Of a DNA stretch of 64,000 bases, positions 17,320-26,192 are shown piece after piece (positions within the stretch are counted from its first letter, which is position 1; every line of letters begins with the position of its first letter). The notes below the pieces were generated by a model. The model searched no databases and had not been told where the DNA came from. It saw nothing but the letters and a program-made list of their open reading frames with translations. The translations under genes and the position numbers were made by a program. The stretch is from an uncultured Draconibacterium sp. (GTDB taxonomy: Bacteria > Bacteroidota > Bacteroidia > Bacteroidales > Prolixibacteraceae), in NCBI RefSeq assembly GCF_963675065.1, contig NZ_OY775906.1, forward strand, positions 2,954,001 to 3,018,000. The letters are read 5' to 3'.

Positions 17320-18359
17320 TAAGATCCAACAGTCATTTTATCGATATAGCCCATCGACTTATCGTCGATTCTGATCTCTCCTTTGGTAACATGCCCTAAG
17401 GTAAAGAACGGCACATTTATTTCCGACATCGCATCAACAAATTCATCCTCTTTGTCAGGATTTACTCCAACGATTAAACGCCCCATTGATTCGCCAAAAA
17501 GAAATGCATCGTTTCTGGTTTCTGCATCAGAAGTAATATCAAATCCCAATTCATTTGGGATGGCAGCACGTAATAAGGTAAAGAAAAGTCCGCCTTTACC
17601 AACCGGGCTGGCGCTTTCTATCAACTTTTTACCGATTAAGGTTTTTATTGCTTTCTGAACAGCAATTTCATCCTCAATATAAAATGCGGGCAGAGACGAC
17701 TCGGAAACACCGTGGTAAAACTCGAGATATTCCGAAGAATTGATGTCGTCAAGCGACCGGCCAATTACAAATATGTGGTTACCCTTGTTTTTAAAGCTAT
17801 GGGTTATTAAATTTTCACCTCCGGGTACCTGAGCCATAATACTGATAATAATAGTAGGTGGCACCGGACCGTGTTCTGAAAAATGATCGAAGCGAATTTT
17901 ACGATCCGATATTTTAAGCCCAAACCTTGCTGCAGCATTTTCCAGTCCCTTTTTAGCACCAGAAGCAATAAACTGACCATTAGGGTCGGCAAAGTCGATG
18001 TGATACAAAAAGGCACTTACGGCAAAAGGCTGAGCGCCAAAACACAACATTTTACGCGTTGCACGCGAGATTAAAATTTCTGTTGCTTTCTGAGGATCGC
18101 TTTCCAAATGGTGATGAAAAGCGTGTGTGCTCATTGCCATTCGGGTGCCATTACCTTCCAACTCAAAAATTCCTATTTCATCGGTTTCGCTTTCACCAAT
18201 TGACTCGGGCGAAATTCCCTGATCGCTAAAATCATTAAAATAGTTAATGGTTGATAAGTTTGGATTAACCATTAAGGAATACACTATCTCCTCCAGGTTT
18301 TCCGGTTCAGGAATCATATCGATCGAGAACTCTTTTTCAGTTTGAACAGCATTACTCAT
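17319..18359 (-). CDS. PurL-like AIR-synthase-related protein with altered active site
   Basis: It has 346 residues with the AIR synthase/FGAM synthase fold in two halves: an ATP-binding-type domain (about 20-170) and the C-terminal domain (175-340). Similarity to PurL is clear in NPNLSTINYFNDF, DEIGIFELEGNGTRMAMS and KMLCFGAQPFAVSAFLYH. It is only about half the length of a small PurL, and the catalytic segment normally reading ESHNHPS is STHAFHH here (77-83). It therefore probably does not make FGAM; whether it retains nucleotide binding is unknown. It is coupled to menG and porT. It starts at the ATG at 18359, with a -7 element 30 bp upstream. Alternative: a dedicated enzyme of unknown reaction. 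Confidence 0.75.
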   Translation of the reverse strand: MSNAVQTEKEFSIDMIPEPENLEEIVYSLMVNPNLSTINYFNDFSDQGISPESIGESETDEIGIFELEGNGTRMAMSTHAFHHHLESDPQKATEILISRATRKMLCFGAQPFAVSAFLYHIDFADPNGQFIASGAKKGLENAAARFGLKISDRKIRFDHFSEHGPVPPTIIISIMAQVPGGENLITHSFKNKGNHIFVIGRSLDDINSSEYLEFYHGVSESSLPAFYIEDEIAVQKAIKTLIGKKLIESASPVGKGGLFFTLLRAAIPNELGFDITSDAETRNDAFLFGESMGRLIVGVNPDKEDEFVDAMSEINVPFFTLGHVTKGEIRIDDKSMGYIDKMTVGS

Positions 18360-18388
18360 ACAGCATTTCTTTTCTTGTTAACCTTAAG

Positions 18389-18396
18389 CAAAGGTA
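18389..18396 (-). promoter_or_regulatory. -7 element for the purL-like/menG/porT operon
   Basis: Minus strand TACCTTTG, exact match to TAnnTTTG, with expected transcription start about 23 nt before the gene. No clear -33 TTG. Confidence 0.45.
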
Positions 18397-18553
18397 ATTA
18401 AGTAGCCGATTCTACCATAGATTTTAAAGTATTTTTTAACGCTTGCTACCGTTGCCATATAACGGATTTGGAATATTTGATACATAAGTTTAAATAACCT
18501 GACAATGGTTAAGTGTTTTAGTGGCGTACTTGATTTTCAAAAGCAATGTTCTG

Positions 18554-18585
18554 TTGCCTAACGGACAATAATTTAATTAACTTTG
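18554..18585 (+). promoter_or_regulatory. Promoter of the glycosyltransferase-lytS-lytR operon
   Basis: TTG (18554-18556), 21 nt, TAACTTTG (18578-18585). Predicted start near 18591, about 14 nt before the ATG at 18605. The same TTG-N21 spacing recurs at 48762, 50440 and 26076. Confidence 0.7.
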
Positions 18586-18604
18586 CAGTTCAATTTCAAA
18601 AACA

Positions 18605-19315
18605 ATGTCAGAAGCTATAGTAATTACTCCGGTTAAAGATTCGTTGCATACGACTCAACGCACAATTAAGGCAATAATGGAAGCCGGTGGCAATTTTTCG
18701 TATTATGTATTTAACGATTTTAGTCAACCTGAAACGAAACAGTATCTCGATTCGGCAGCTAAAGAACTTGGGTTTTCAGTAGTTCATCTTGAGGATATTA
18801 CCGATACTCCATCGCCAAATTACAAGATCGTTCTTCAGAAAGCGCAACAACTTGCTCTTGAGGCAGGGATGCCTTTGATAATTATAGAATCGGACGTTGT
18901 GATTAAAAAGGATACCATTCAATCGTTAATCGACATAATGAAAGCGGAGCAAAAACCGGGTTTAGTTGGCGCTATAACCGTTGATGAGAATGGCGACTAT
19001 AATTTCCCGTACAATTTCGAGAAAACCAAAAGCGAAGATGTTGTTGACACACCGCATAGCTTAAGTTTTTGCTGTACACTTATTTCGGTTCCTTTTCTTG
19101 AAAAATTTGATTTTACAGACTTAGCAAAAGATAAAGACTGGTTTGATGTATTTATTAGCCGTCAATCGAAAAAAATTGGTTTTACTAACTACCTGGCAAA
19201 AGGTGTACGAGTTTTGCACCTGCCCCACTCAAGCCGCCCCTGGAAAAATCTTAAATATAAAAACCCGGTGCTTTATTATTTAAAAAAGATATTTTTAAAG
19301 CGCGACAGAATTTAA
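18605..19315 (+). CDS. GT-A fold glycosyltransferase-like protein (family 2 type)
   Basis: It has 236 residues. The N-terminal nucleotide-sugar-binding strand MSEAIVITPVKDSLHTTQRT and the acidic motif in LIIIESDVVIKKDTI (the DxD-like metal site, here E-S-D) place it among GT-A transferases. There is no transmembrane segment; the basic C-terminus KKIFLKRDRI could dock on a membrane or polymerase. Its stop (TAA, 19313-19315) abuts the ATG of the LytS kinase at 19316, so it is likely in the same operon and possibly under that system's control. Acceptor and sugar are not predictable. Confidence 0.75.
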   Translation: MSEAIVITPVKDSLHTTQRTIKAIMEAGGNFSYYVFNDFSQPETKQYLDSAAKELGFSVVHLEDITDTPSPNYKIVLQKAQQLALEAGMPLIIIESDVVIKKDTIQSLIDIMKAEQKPGLVGAITVDENGDYNFPYNFEKTKSEDVVDTPHSLSFCCTLISVPFLEKFDFTDLAKDKDWFDVFISRQSKKIGFTNYLAKGVRVLHLPHSSRPWKNLKYKNPVLYYLKKIFLKRDRI

Positions 19316-20377
19316 ATGCGACAACACCTTTTAAATAAGCGGAACAAGATTTTCGGGCACATTCTATTTTGGATTGCCAGCGTTATATTTTTGTGTTTTC
19401 TGTTTTTCATTTACAGTCGCGAATTTAATTTAACATCCATTGCAAAATCAGTGGTTATAAACGTAGGTTTTGCAGTAGCCGTTTATCTTAACCTGAATTT
19501 TCTTATCCCCCGGTTCCTTATCCGGAAACAATACATTTATTACATTTTCTGGCTGGTTGTTCTCATTTCATTCAGCAGTTTGTTTGTTCAGTTCCTCATT
19601 GTTTATCCATTACGGCAATTCCTCGAAGTTTCGGAGCAATTACAATCGTTAAGTACCGAGACCCACTCTGCCTTTTTCTTTGCGACACTTTTTTATATCG
19701 GAATAACCACATTTTTAAAGCTGTTTAAAGATTGGTTGTCGTTACAGGATTTAAACTACAAACTGGCCAAAACCGAAAAAGGCAAACTTGAAGCTGAGTT
19801 AAAATCGTTAAAAGGACAGCTAAATCCCCACTTTCTTTTTAATTCGCTTAATAACATTTACTCCTTGTCGCTTATTAACTCTGAAAAAGTTCCGGACTTG
19901 ATTTTGCGTCTGTCTGATCTTATGCGACACATTATTTACGAATCGAAGGATAACTTCATTAGTTTGCGAAAAGAGATAGAGTTTGTCGATAATTTTATCG
20001 CTCTTCAACGAATCAGGGTAACAGAAAATACCCTTATAAATTACGAAAAACCAAATATTACAAGTTCCTCATACATTGCTCCTTTGTTGTTCGAACCTTT
20101 CATTGACAATGCCTTTAAACACGGTCTTCCCGGCACCGAAAATGATTATATAAACATTTCCTTTAGTATAAACGAAGACTGGTTGAATTTTGATCTTGAA
20201 AACAATTTCGCGGAACCAGAAAACTTTGACTCAAAAAATTCGGGTATTGGAATTGCAAACGTAAAACAACGCCTTAAACATCTTTACCACGCTAACGAAT
20301 ATCAGCTCGATATAACTCAAAAAGATTCTACCTATTCAGTTCATTTAAGACTAAAACTTAAAGACCATGGCAATTAA
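19316..20377 (+). CDS. LytS-type sensor histidine kinase
   Basis: It has 353 residues. Four N-terminal transmembrane helices (about 13-33, 43-63, 74-95 and 118-135) are followed by a short coiled linker and a His_kinase (PF06580-type) domain. The phosphoacceptor H172 lies in QLNPHFLFNSLNNIYSLS; the N-box is EPFIDNAFKHG and the G-box SGIGIANVKQRL. There is no separate sensor domain, so the stimulus is probably sensed in or at the membrane. Its end overlaps the response regulator start by 11 bp. Confidence 0.92.
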   Translation: MRQHLLNKRNKIFGHILFWIASVIFLCFLFFIYSREFNLTSIAKSVVINVGFAVAVYLNLNFLIPRFLIRKQYIYYIFWLVVLISFSSLFVQFLIVYPLRQFLEVSEQLQSLSTETHSAFFFATLFYIGITTFLKLFKDWLSLQDLNYKLAKTEKGKLEAELKSLKGQLNPHFLFNSLNNIYSLSLINSEKVPDLILRLSDLMRHIIYESKDNFISLRKEIEFVDNFIALQRIRVTENTLINYEKPNITSSSYIAPLLFEPFIDNAFKHGLPGTENDYINISFSINEDWLNFDLENNFAEPENFDSKNSGIGIANVKQRLKHLYHANEYQLDITQKDSTYSVHLRLKLKDHGN

Positions 20378-21086
20378 AGCACTAATAATCGATGATGAAC
20401 CTCTTGCTCAGAATGTTATCAAACAATATGCGCTAAAAATACCTTCGCTTGACATTATCGGTGCATGTAACGATGCGATTTGTGCTCAGGAGTTTTTACT
20501 AAAAAATGAGGTAGATCTCCTTTTCCTTGACATTAATATGCCAAAACTTTCGGGCATTTCATTTCTTAGAAATCTGAACAAAAATGTATTGGTCATCTTT
20601 ACAACGGCCTATTCGGAATATGCGCTTGAAGGTTACGAACTTAATGCTTTGGATTATTTAAAAAAGCCCTTTTCTTTTGAGCGATTTTACAAAGCTTTCG
20701 TAAAAGCCGAAGAGATGTATTGGCTTAAAAACAAAGCCGAAAATTCAACAGAAAATGAGATGACTTCAGACTTTCTGTTTATTAAATCGAACAAAAAGAC
20801 GATTAAAATAAAATTCACTGATATACTTTACATCGAAGGGTTAGGCGATTATATTAAAGTACATGTTAGCGATAACAAATTTGTTACCAACCTATCGATG
20901 AAAAAAATTCATGCTCTTCTGCCACAAGACAAATTTTATCGTACACATAAATCTTTTATTGTTTCGGTAGACAAAATTGAATCGCTTGAAGGCAACCTGG
21001 TTTGTATTAACGGCGAGAAGCTTCCTATTGGCAACAGTTACCGCCAGGACTTTTTTGCCTACATTAATAAGTTTACCGCCGATTAA
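20367..21086 (+). CDS. LytTR-family response regulator
   Basis: It has 239 residues. The receiver domain (1-120) has the acidic pair DD at 9-10, phosphoacceptor D55 in LLFLDINMPKLSG, and the conserved Lys in YLKKPFSF. The C-terminal LytTR DNA-binding domain (about 140-239) carries the typical KIKFTDILYIEGLGDYIKVH and FYRTHKSFIVSVDKIESLEG. It is the cognate partner of the overlapping LytS kinase. LytTR pairs in Bacteroidota often act on envelope or polysaccharide genes; no direct target is visible. Its 3' end overlaps the convergent nitroreductase by 4 bp. Confidence 0.94.
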   Translation: MAIKALIIDDEPLAQNVIKQYALKIPSLDIIGACNDAICAQEFLLKNEVDLLFLDINMPKLSGISFLRNLNKNVLVIFTTAYSEYALEGYELNALDYLKKPFSFERFYKAFVKAEEMYWLKNKAENSTENEMTSDFLFIKSNKKTIKIKFTDILYIEGLGDYIKVHVSDNKFVTNLSMKKIHALLPQDKFYRTHKSFIVSVDKIESLEGNLVCINGEKLPIGNSYRQDFFAYINKFTAD

Positions 21087-21826
21087 TCAGCTAAAAAACC
21101 CTGTGCTTTTATTGTTTCCAACATCTTGGATGAAAAGAATTCATTATCAGCTTTTTTGTATCTAATATCAGTGAACACTTGTGCTAATGTTTGTTTACCA
21201 TTTTCGGCTACAAAAGCTTTCGACGATTCCAGACTTTCTTTAAAAGCATATAATCCGTTGATCCTATCCTGATCATAGTCCATGTATACTTCGTCATGAA
21301 TAATACCTTCCACAGGAATTCTGTCTGTTAATTCCGGAGTCTCTTCAGGATAACCGATGGCTACAGTTGTTACAGGAAATGTAAGTTTTGGTAAGCCAAG
21401 TACGTCAATATGTTCTTTTGCATTGTAGGCTGTTGTACCGAGGTAGCATATTCCTAATCCACTATTCTCGGCAGCTATGCACACATTCTGCGCGGCCAGC
21501 GAAGTATCGATTACCGCATTGGTAAAAGAGATTAAATTGTTGTAGCCCGGTTGAGCTTCGTTGTATTGGCACCATTTTGAAAAACGATTAAAATCGGCCA
21601 CAAAGGTGAGGAGTATTGGAGCATTTTTTGCAACAGGTTGATTAAAATGTAATGGCAGCAGTTTTTCCTTCCTTTCAATATCCTTTGTCACAATTATACT
21701 ATACAATTGCATATTGCCTGTCGTAGAGGCCCTTGTGCCTGAATAAATGATACTTTTTAATAAATCGGGGGTAATGACTTTATCCGAATATTTCCTGATG
21801 GATACGTGTTTATTTAATAACTCCAT
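21083..21826 (-). CDS. Nitroreductase family (NfsA/FRP-like) FMN oxidoreductase
   Basis: It has 247 residues, all alpha/beta, no signal peptide. The FMN-binding N-terminus HVSIRKYSDKVITPDLLKSI (the S-x-R-x-(Y/F) motif) and ENSGLGICYLGTTAYN with the FPVTTVAIGYPEE strand place it in the NfsA/FRP branch of NAD(P)H-dependent nitro/flavin reductases. The physiological substrate is unknown. Monocistronic, with an A/T-rich 95-bp gap to the adhesin terminator. Confidence 0.9.
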   Translation of the reverse strand: MELLNKHVSIRKYSDKVITPDLLKSIIYSGTRASTTGNMQLYSIIVTKDIERKEKLLPLHFNQPVAKNAPILLTFVADFNRFSKWCQYNEAQPGYNNLISFTNAVIDTSLAAQNVCIAAENSGLGICYLGTTAYNAKEHIDVLGLPKLTFPVTTVAIGYPEETPELTDRIPVEGIIHDEVYMDYDQDRINGLYAFKESLESSKAFVAENGKQTLAQVFTDIRYKKADNEFFSSKMLETIKAQGFLAD

Positions 21827-21876
21827 ATAACCTGTTTATTTAAGAATTATGAGATCACAAAAGTATTTAAAATAAA

Positions 21877-21903
21877 AAAAGGGAAGCTAAAAGCTTCCCT
21901 TTT
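21877..21903 (-). terminator. Terminator of the adhesin gene
   Basis: AAAAGGGAAGCT-AAA-AGCTTCCCTTTT: a 12-bp stem with a triloop, A-tract on one side and T-tract on the other, so it can work in both directions. It is 19 bp past the adhesin stop. Confidence 0.85.
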
Positions 21904-21921
21904 TAATCAATCAATTTGGTA

Positions 21922-24900
21922 TTATCTTTTAATTAACCTTACTGACTTAACAACTTCGCCATCTGCAGACAATGTGATTATATAAACCCCAGCGTTCAGA
22001 TTTCCCGTTGGTATTTCATATTCCGGATATGCAATATCCAGTACACGCTGACCAGCAATATTAGAAATAACAACACGATCAAGTTCTGATGCCTTGTCAA
22101 TTCTAATGAACTCATTAAATGGATTCGGATAAACCTTAAAGTCAGCAACTTTAAAATCAGGTTCAGTTCCTAACGGATAATCGTCACCGGTTGTGAATGT
22201 CCAGTCTCCGGTAACACCATTCCATGCCATTCCGTCGCCCATAACGATACCGCTATCTACAGCTACCGTATATGAAGTATTTATTGCCAATGCACCAACT
22301 ACCATATAATCGTAGTCTACTGTAATAGTATTTCCATCAACCATATCAGCTGTAATTGGTATTACAAGCGTAGCTTCGGTTGAATCTACTGCTGTTACAG
22401 TTATGTATCCATCTACTGATTCGTTAAATGTAATCGGAATCTCATCAGTAAATACAATGGTGAAGACGGCGTGATTTGTTTCTATTGTTACACCATTCGG
22501 ACTTACAGAGTCAAGAACAGGCATTGCTCTCTCTCTGGCATCGAGTGTTACCACAACTTCTTCGATACATCCTGCCTCAATGTCATTGTATAATTTGTGG
22601 CTTGTTTCGCCTTCAACTTCAGCCACCAGCATTGTATCAATTGTTCCGTATACAAACTGTGTTGTATCGCCAACGTATACACTGATCAGCGTATCCATGC
22701 TTATTGGATAAGCTAACTCCAGTACAGTATCCTTCATGCAACCATGTGCATCCGTTACGATAATATCGTGTAATCCTCCGCCTAAACTCAATTCTGTTCC
22801 GGTTGCTACTTCTCCGTTAACCATCAAAGAGTATGGAGCAACACCCCCGGCAGCGACAACAGTTACACCTGTTGTACAGCCATCAACATCGCCTTCCGTA
22901 ATTGTTAATTCGAGCGCAGTTACCTGATCGAATTTCATGGTCATGACCTCTGCGATACAGCCTTTATCATCAACAACTGTAAATTGATACAACGTATCAT
23001 TCCCTTCAGAACTAAAAGCAAACTTCTGGTCTAGTTTTATTGGTTCGTTAAACCAAACTGATGTATCGGTATAATCACCGGCCTCTGTCTCAAGCTTTTG
23101 CCAAAGCACCTGGTACATTCTACCTTCTTCAAAAGCTACTTCAACCCATGCTGAAGCCATGGTATCATCAGAACACGAAACATCTGTAAGTTCAAATTCA
23201 ATTGGAGGGACAGGATCAATTTTTACAACATTTGAAGTATCAGTACATCCATTTCCGTCCATCACCACAACAGTATATTCATTATCTATAGCTACCAAAA
23301 ATGAGTTCGACTCCTGATAATCTGTTTTAAGTACGTTATTCTGCCAAAGCTGGTACATAAAACCTGTACCTTCTGTACCACCAGTAACTGCTGTTTCAAT
23401 ATAACCAATATTAGCTCCCGGGCATACAAATTCGCCTTCAGCTTTATCAAGAACCGCTTCTAAAACCTGAGGCTCAGTAAATATTACAGTATCACGTCCG
23501 ATACATCCATTTTCACTTGTTACAACAATATAATAAGTACCTGCACCCAGGTTATCAAGTTTATTTGTTTCATCCTCGTTAATAGTCACTGTATATACAG
23601 GATTTTCAACCTTAAGTCCATCCTTATAGATAACCACATCATCAGCTTCTACACTGACACTTCCGGTTAAATCGCCGTTACAAGCCGGCGCATTCATTAC
23701 AGTCGCGTCAACAAAAACCTCAATTTCCGGTTTTTCAATTTGCACTGTCCAAGCCTCAACCGGATCTCCAAGACTATCCTCTTCTCCTCCAATTATACAT
23801 TCGTTGACATCCATTGCCCAAACAAAATATGTTCCGGGTTCAGTAACCGTAAATATACTGTCAGTCTGCCACTCCACACTACCGGCATCCGGCACGGTAA
23901 TATATTCGGGCAATTGAGATAAGGCTGCATAATATTTATAACTACCTGCACCTCCTGAAACCTGAACAGAAAACTTACCATCTTCTATACAAACTATATC
24001 TTGTATATGAGTAGTATTTAACATTAAAGCTGATGGTTCTTCTACCATCAAATCATCAATAGGGAATTCGCAACCTACTGCGTCTTCAATTGTCACACTG
24101 TAAGTGCCGGCTACCAGGCCAGTAAATGTGTTAACGCCTGTTGCATCGTAAACCATATCCGCAGTAACAGGACCTGTTAAGTACAGATGATAAGGAGCAG
24201 TACCTCCGGCAACTTCGCTTACCATGATTTCACCATTGGCGCCACCGTTACACAATACGTTTTTGGAAACAGTAGCAATACCTGAGATTGCAGCAGGAGC
24301 AGTTAATTCTGCTGTTGCAAATCCTTCACAGGAATTTTCTCCCCCCCAGTTTTCAATAACTTTTACGTTATATGTACCAGCGGGTAAATCAGTATAAGTA
24401 ACAGAAGGCCCGCTTATATTTGAACTCCATAACTCGTCATTTACGTATACATCATAATCGATTGGATAACCTTCTCCCAAATGACCTCCTGAAATTGTTA
24501 CAGTAAAGGCTCCATCAGGGTTACATACACTATTAACATTATCAGCTGCTGTTGATACAGCAACAGGTGCGGGCTCACCAATGATGAAAGTTATGCTTTC
24601 GGTTGTACACTCCGGAGCTAATACATCACGAACCTGGATCACATATTCTCCAACTTCGGTAACAGCAATATCCTTATAACTGGAACCTGTAGGGAAGTCT
24701 CTCCAGCTATTATTATTAATTTTGAACTGATATGTTCCACTTCCTCCTTGAGCCCAGATCTCAATTAAACCGTCACCTGCCCCATTACACGACATATCTT
24801 CAAAATTATTATCGCTGATTATTACTGCTTCCTCTGGAGCCATGCCAGCTACATCGATATTTGCAGTTTCTGCAGTACAACCTTCAGAATCAGCAACCAT

Positions 24901-25200
24901 TACTTTATAAGTTCCGTATGGAAGAGCAGAGTATACCGTATCGGCTACACCAACATAAGGAGTAACGTCTACCCAAGTTCCTTCTTCCCAGACTTGTAAA
25001 GTATAAGTATATTCACCAGTACCTCCTTCAGCTGAGAATACTTTAATTTCTCCGGTGCTATTACCTCCACAAACTATGTCTGTTACAGCAGCTGCTGCAT
25101 CTGTAATAGTGACATCACACTGAGCCTTTAGCTCCGTAACAAAGCCCACCATACAAAAAAGTAACACCAAACTAAAAATCCTTGTAAACATTTTTCTCAT
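21922..25200 (-). CDS. SprB-repeat cell-surface adhesin with type IX sorting tail
   Basis: It has 1092 residues: a signal peptide (1-26), then about eight to ten immunoglobulin-like SprB-type repeats of 80-95 residues. These are marked by recurring CNG(A/G)x-G-I-V or GGTxPY segments (VLCNGGANGEIMVSEVAGGT and MSCNGAGDGLIEIWAQGGSG are two). Near 890-1000 is a bacterial Ig-like domain, and the last ~75 residues are a type A T9SS sorting domain (KVYPNPFNEFIRI ... GVYIITL ... VKSVRLIKR). It would be exported by the type IX system and anchored at the surface. Cys pairs in each repeat suggest disulphides. SprB-like proteins mediate gliding or adhesion; this one is far shorter than SprB of Flavobacterium, so adhesion is the safer call. 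Confidence 0.9.
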   Translation of the reverse strand: MRKMFTRIFSLVLLFCMVGFVTELKAQCDVTITDAAAAVTDIVCGGNSTGEIKVFSAEGGTGEYTYTLQVWEEGTWVDVTPYVGVADTVYSALPYGTYKVMVADSEGCTAETANIDVAGMAPEEAVIISDNNFEDMSCNGAGDGLIEIWAQGGSGTYQFKINNNSWRDFPTGSSYKDIAVTEVGEYVIQVRDVLAPECTTESITFIIGEPAPVAVSTAADNVNSVCNPDGAFTVTISGGHLGEGYPIDYDVYVNDELWSSNISGPSVTYTDLPAGTYNVKVIENWGGENSCEGFATAELTAPAAISGIATVSKNVLCNGGANGEIMVSEVAGGTAPYHLYLTGPVTADMVYDATGVNTFTGLVAGTYSVTIEDAVGCEFPIDDLMVEEPSALMLNTTHIQDIVCIEDGKFSVQVSGGAGSYKYYAALSQLPEYITVPDAGSVEWQTDSIFTVTEPGTYFVWAMDVNECIIGGEEDSLGDPVEAWTVQIEKPEIEVFVDATVMNAPACNGDLTGSVSVEADDVVIYKDGLKVENPVYTVTINEDETNKLDNLGAGTYYIVVTSENGCIGRDTVIFTEPQVLEAVLDKAEGEFVCPGANIGYIETAVTGGTEGTGFMYQLWQNNVLKTDYQESNSFLVAIDNEYTVVVMDGNGCTDTSNVVKIDPVPPIEFELTDVSCSDDTMASAWVEVAFEEGRMYQVLWQKLETEAGDYTDTSVWFNEPIKLDQKFAFSSEGNDTLYQFTVVDDKGCIAEVMTMKFDQVTALELTITEGDVDGCTTGVTVVAAGGVAPYSLMVNGEVATGTELSLGGGLHDIIVTDAHGCMKDTVLELAYPISMDTLISVYVGDTTQFVYGTIDTMLVAEVEGETSHKLYNDIEAGCIEEVVVTLDARERAMPVLDSVSPNGVTIETNHAVFTIVFTDEIPITFNESVDGYITVTAVDSTEATLVIPITADMVDGNTITVDYDYMVVGALAINTSYTVAVDSGIVMGDGMAWNGVTGDWTFTTGDDYPLGTEPDFKVADFKVYPNPFNEFIRIDKASELDRVVISNIAGQRVLDIAYPEYEIPTGNLNAGVYIITLSADGEVVKSVRLIKR

Positions 25201-25625
25201 AGAACTTCTTTTAAATTGAACTTAAGCGATTGGTAGATTCTAATATCTCTAATATAATCAATCCAGCCTGAAAATTAGTCTCTCGGTGCTGCACTTCCTT
25301 TATTATAAGCTTAAATCTCCGTCAATGTACAAAATATAACTTGCAATATGGGCATACTCCTGCACTATGTTTTCAACACGACCAAGCCAAATCCAAGGCT
25401 TAGTAGTTAATATCCTGTTATATTTTGAGTTTAACGCCATCCAAATTCCGCATTAGTTACAATTTTAAGCTTATTTTTTTATATTTCATATAATAAAAAT
25501 CCGATTTCCTCGCTTATTAGTAAGCGACAACTATTTTCGCAATGAAAAGAATCGACCATAAATATAATAAATCTCACTCTAATTCAAGATATTACATTGT
25601 AGAAAAAAACATCCGTCTTTTAAAA
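25201..25625 (+). promoter_or_regulatory. Divergent intergenic region with a palindrome before the small lipoprotein
   Basis: No gene is seen in this A/T-rich 425 bp. CGCTTA-TTAG-TAAGCG (25511-25526) is a perfect 6-bp inverted repeat immediately before TATTTTCG (25532-25539), a one-mismatch -7 element. The palindrome therefore covers the -33 region and could be an operator. No good adhesin promoter was found on the other strand. Confidence 0.4.
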
Positions 25626-25772
25626 ATGAAGAATATATCCAAACCATTTTTCACCGGATTGCTTTTGCTTATCCTCATGCTTTTTATTGGCTCATGCAAA
25701 ACTTGCAAATGTCCGGCGTATAGTTACCAACAATTACAGCAAACCGAAATTACAGCACCACCAATTTCTTAA
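25626..25772 (+). CDS. Very small lipoprotein
   Basis: It has 48 residues starting at MKNISKPFF. A hydrophobic signal segment (about 10-24) ends in the lipobox LFIGSC, giving a mature peptide of only about 23 residues beginning CKTCKCPAYSYQQ, with three Cys in its first six residues. The open frame extends upstream to 25542, but those 28 residues are basic and would bury the signal peptide, so the internal ATG is preferred. The function is unknown. A role as an envelope anchor or metal ligand would be speculation. Confidence 0.6.
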   Translation: MKNISKPFFTGLLLLILMLFIGSCKTCKCPAYSYQQLQQTEITAPPIS

Positions 25773-26075
25773 TTTCACTATACTGCGTTTTTTGTTATAT
25801 AGCTACAAAATCATTCCGTTTCATACTCCAATCTTTTAATTTGGCTATGAAATACCAGTAGGCACCTGGCATTTAGCCAATACATTTATCTGCCAAATAT
25901 TTCAAGCAATCTCATCCCAGTTTATCATATTGACATCCTGCTCTTTAATCAATTTCCAAACCCGCGAGAATGACATATTTACAACCTTCCATTGGAATTG
26001 GGCGAAAAATGCGAGTTATTCCATTCAAAACACTTTAAGTAAATATTAAGGTTCGGACGAAAAAAAAAACAGCGC

Positions 26076-26106
26076 TTGACTCAATAAATAATTTGTACTT
26101 ACTTTG
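26076..26106 (+). promoter_or_regulatory. Promoter of gapA
   Basis: TTG (26076-26078), 21 nt, then TACTTTG (26100-26106), a -7 element one base shorter than consensus. It leaves an 80-nt leader. The rest of 25773-26192 shows nothing else convincing. Confidence 0.55.
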
Positions 26107-26192
26107 TGGGGCTTAAAAAAACAGGCAGTTAAAACCTGAAAGCGAAATAATTACAATAATTTTCTTTTAAATAAATTTAAACTTTCTCAACT

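Noticed and set aside
25930..26010. 24-codon minus-strand frame MSFSRVWKLIKEQDVNMIN...
   Set aside because: Looks vaguely coding but is too short, has no ribosome site and lies just upstream of the gapA promoter; a remnant is possible but not supportable.
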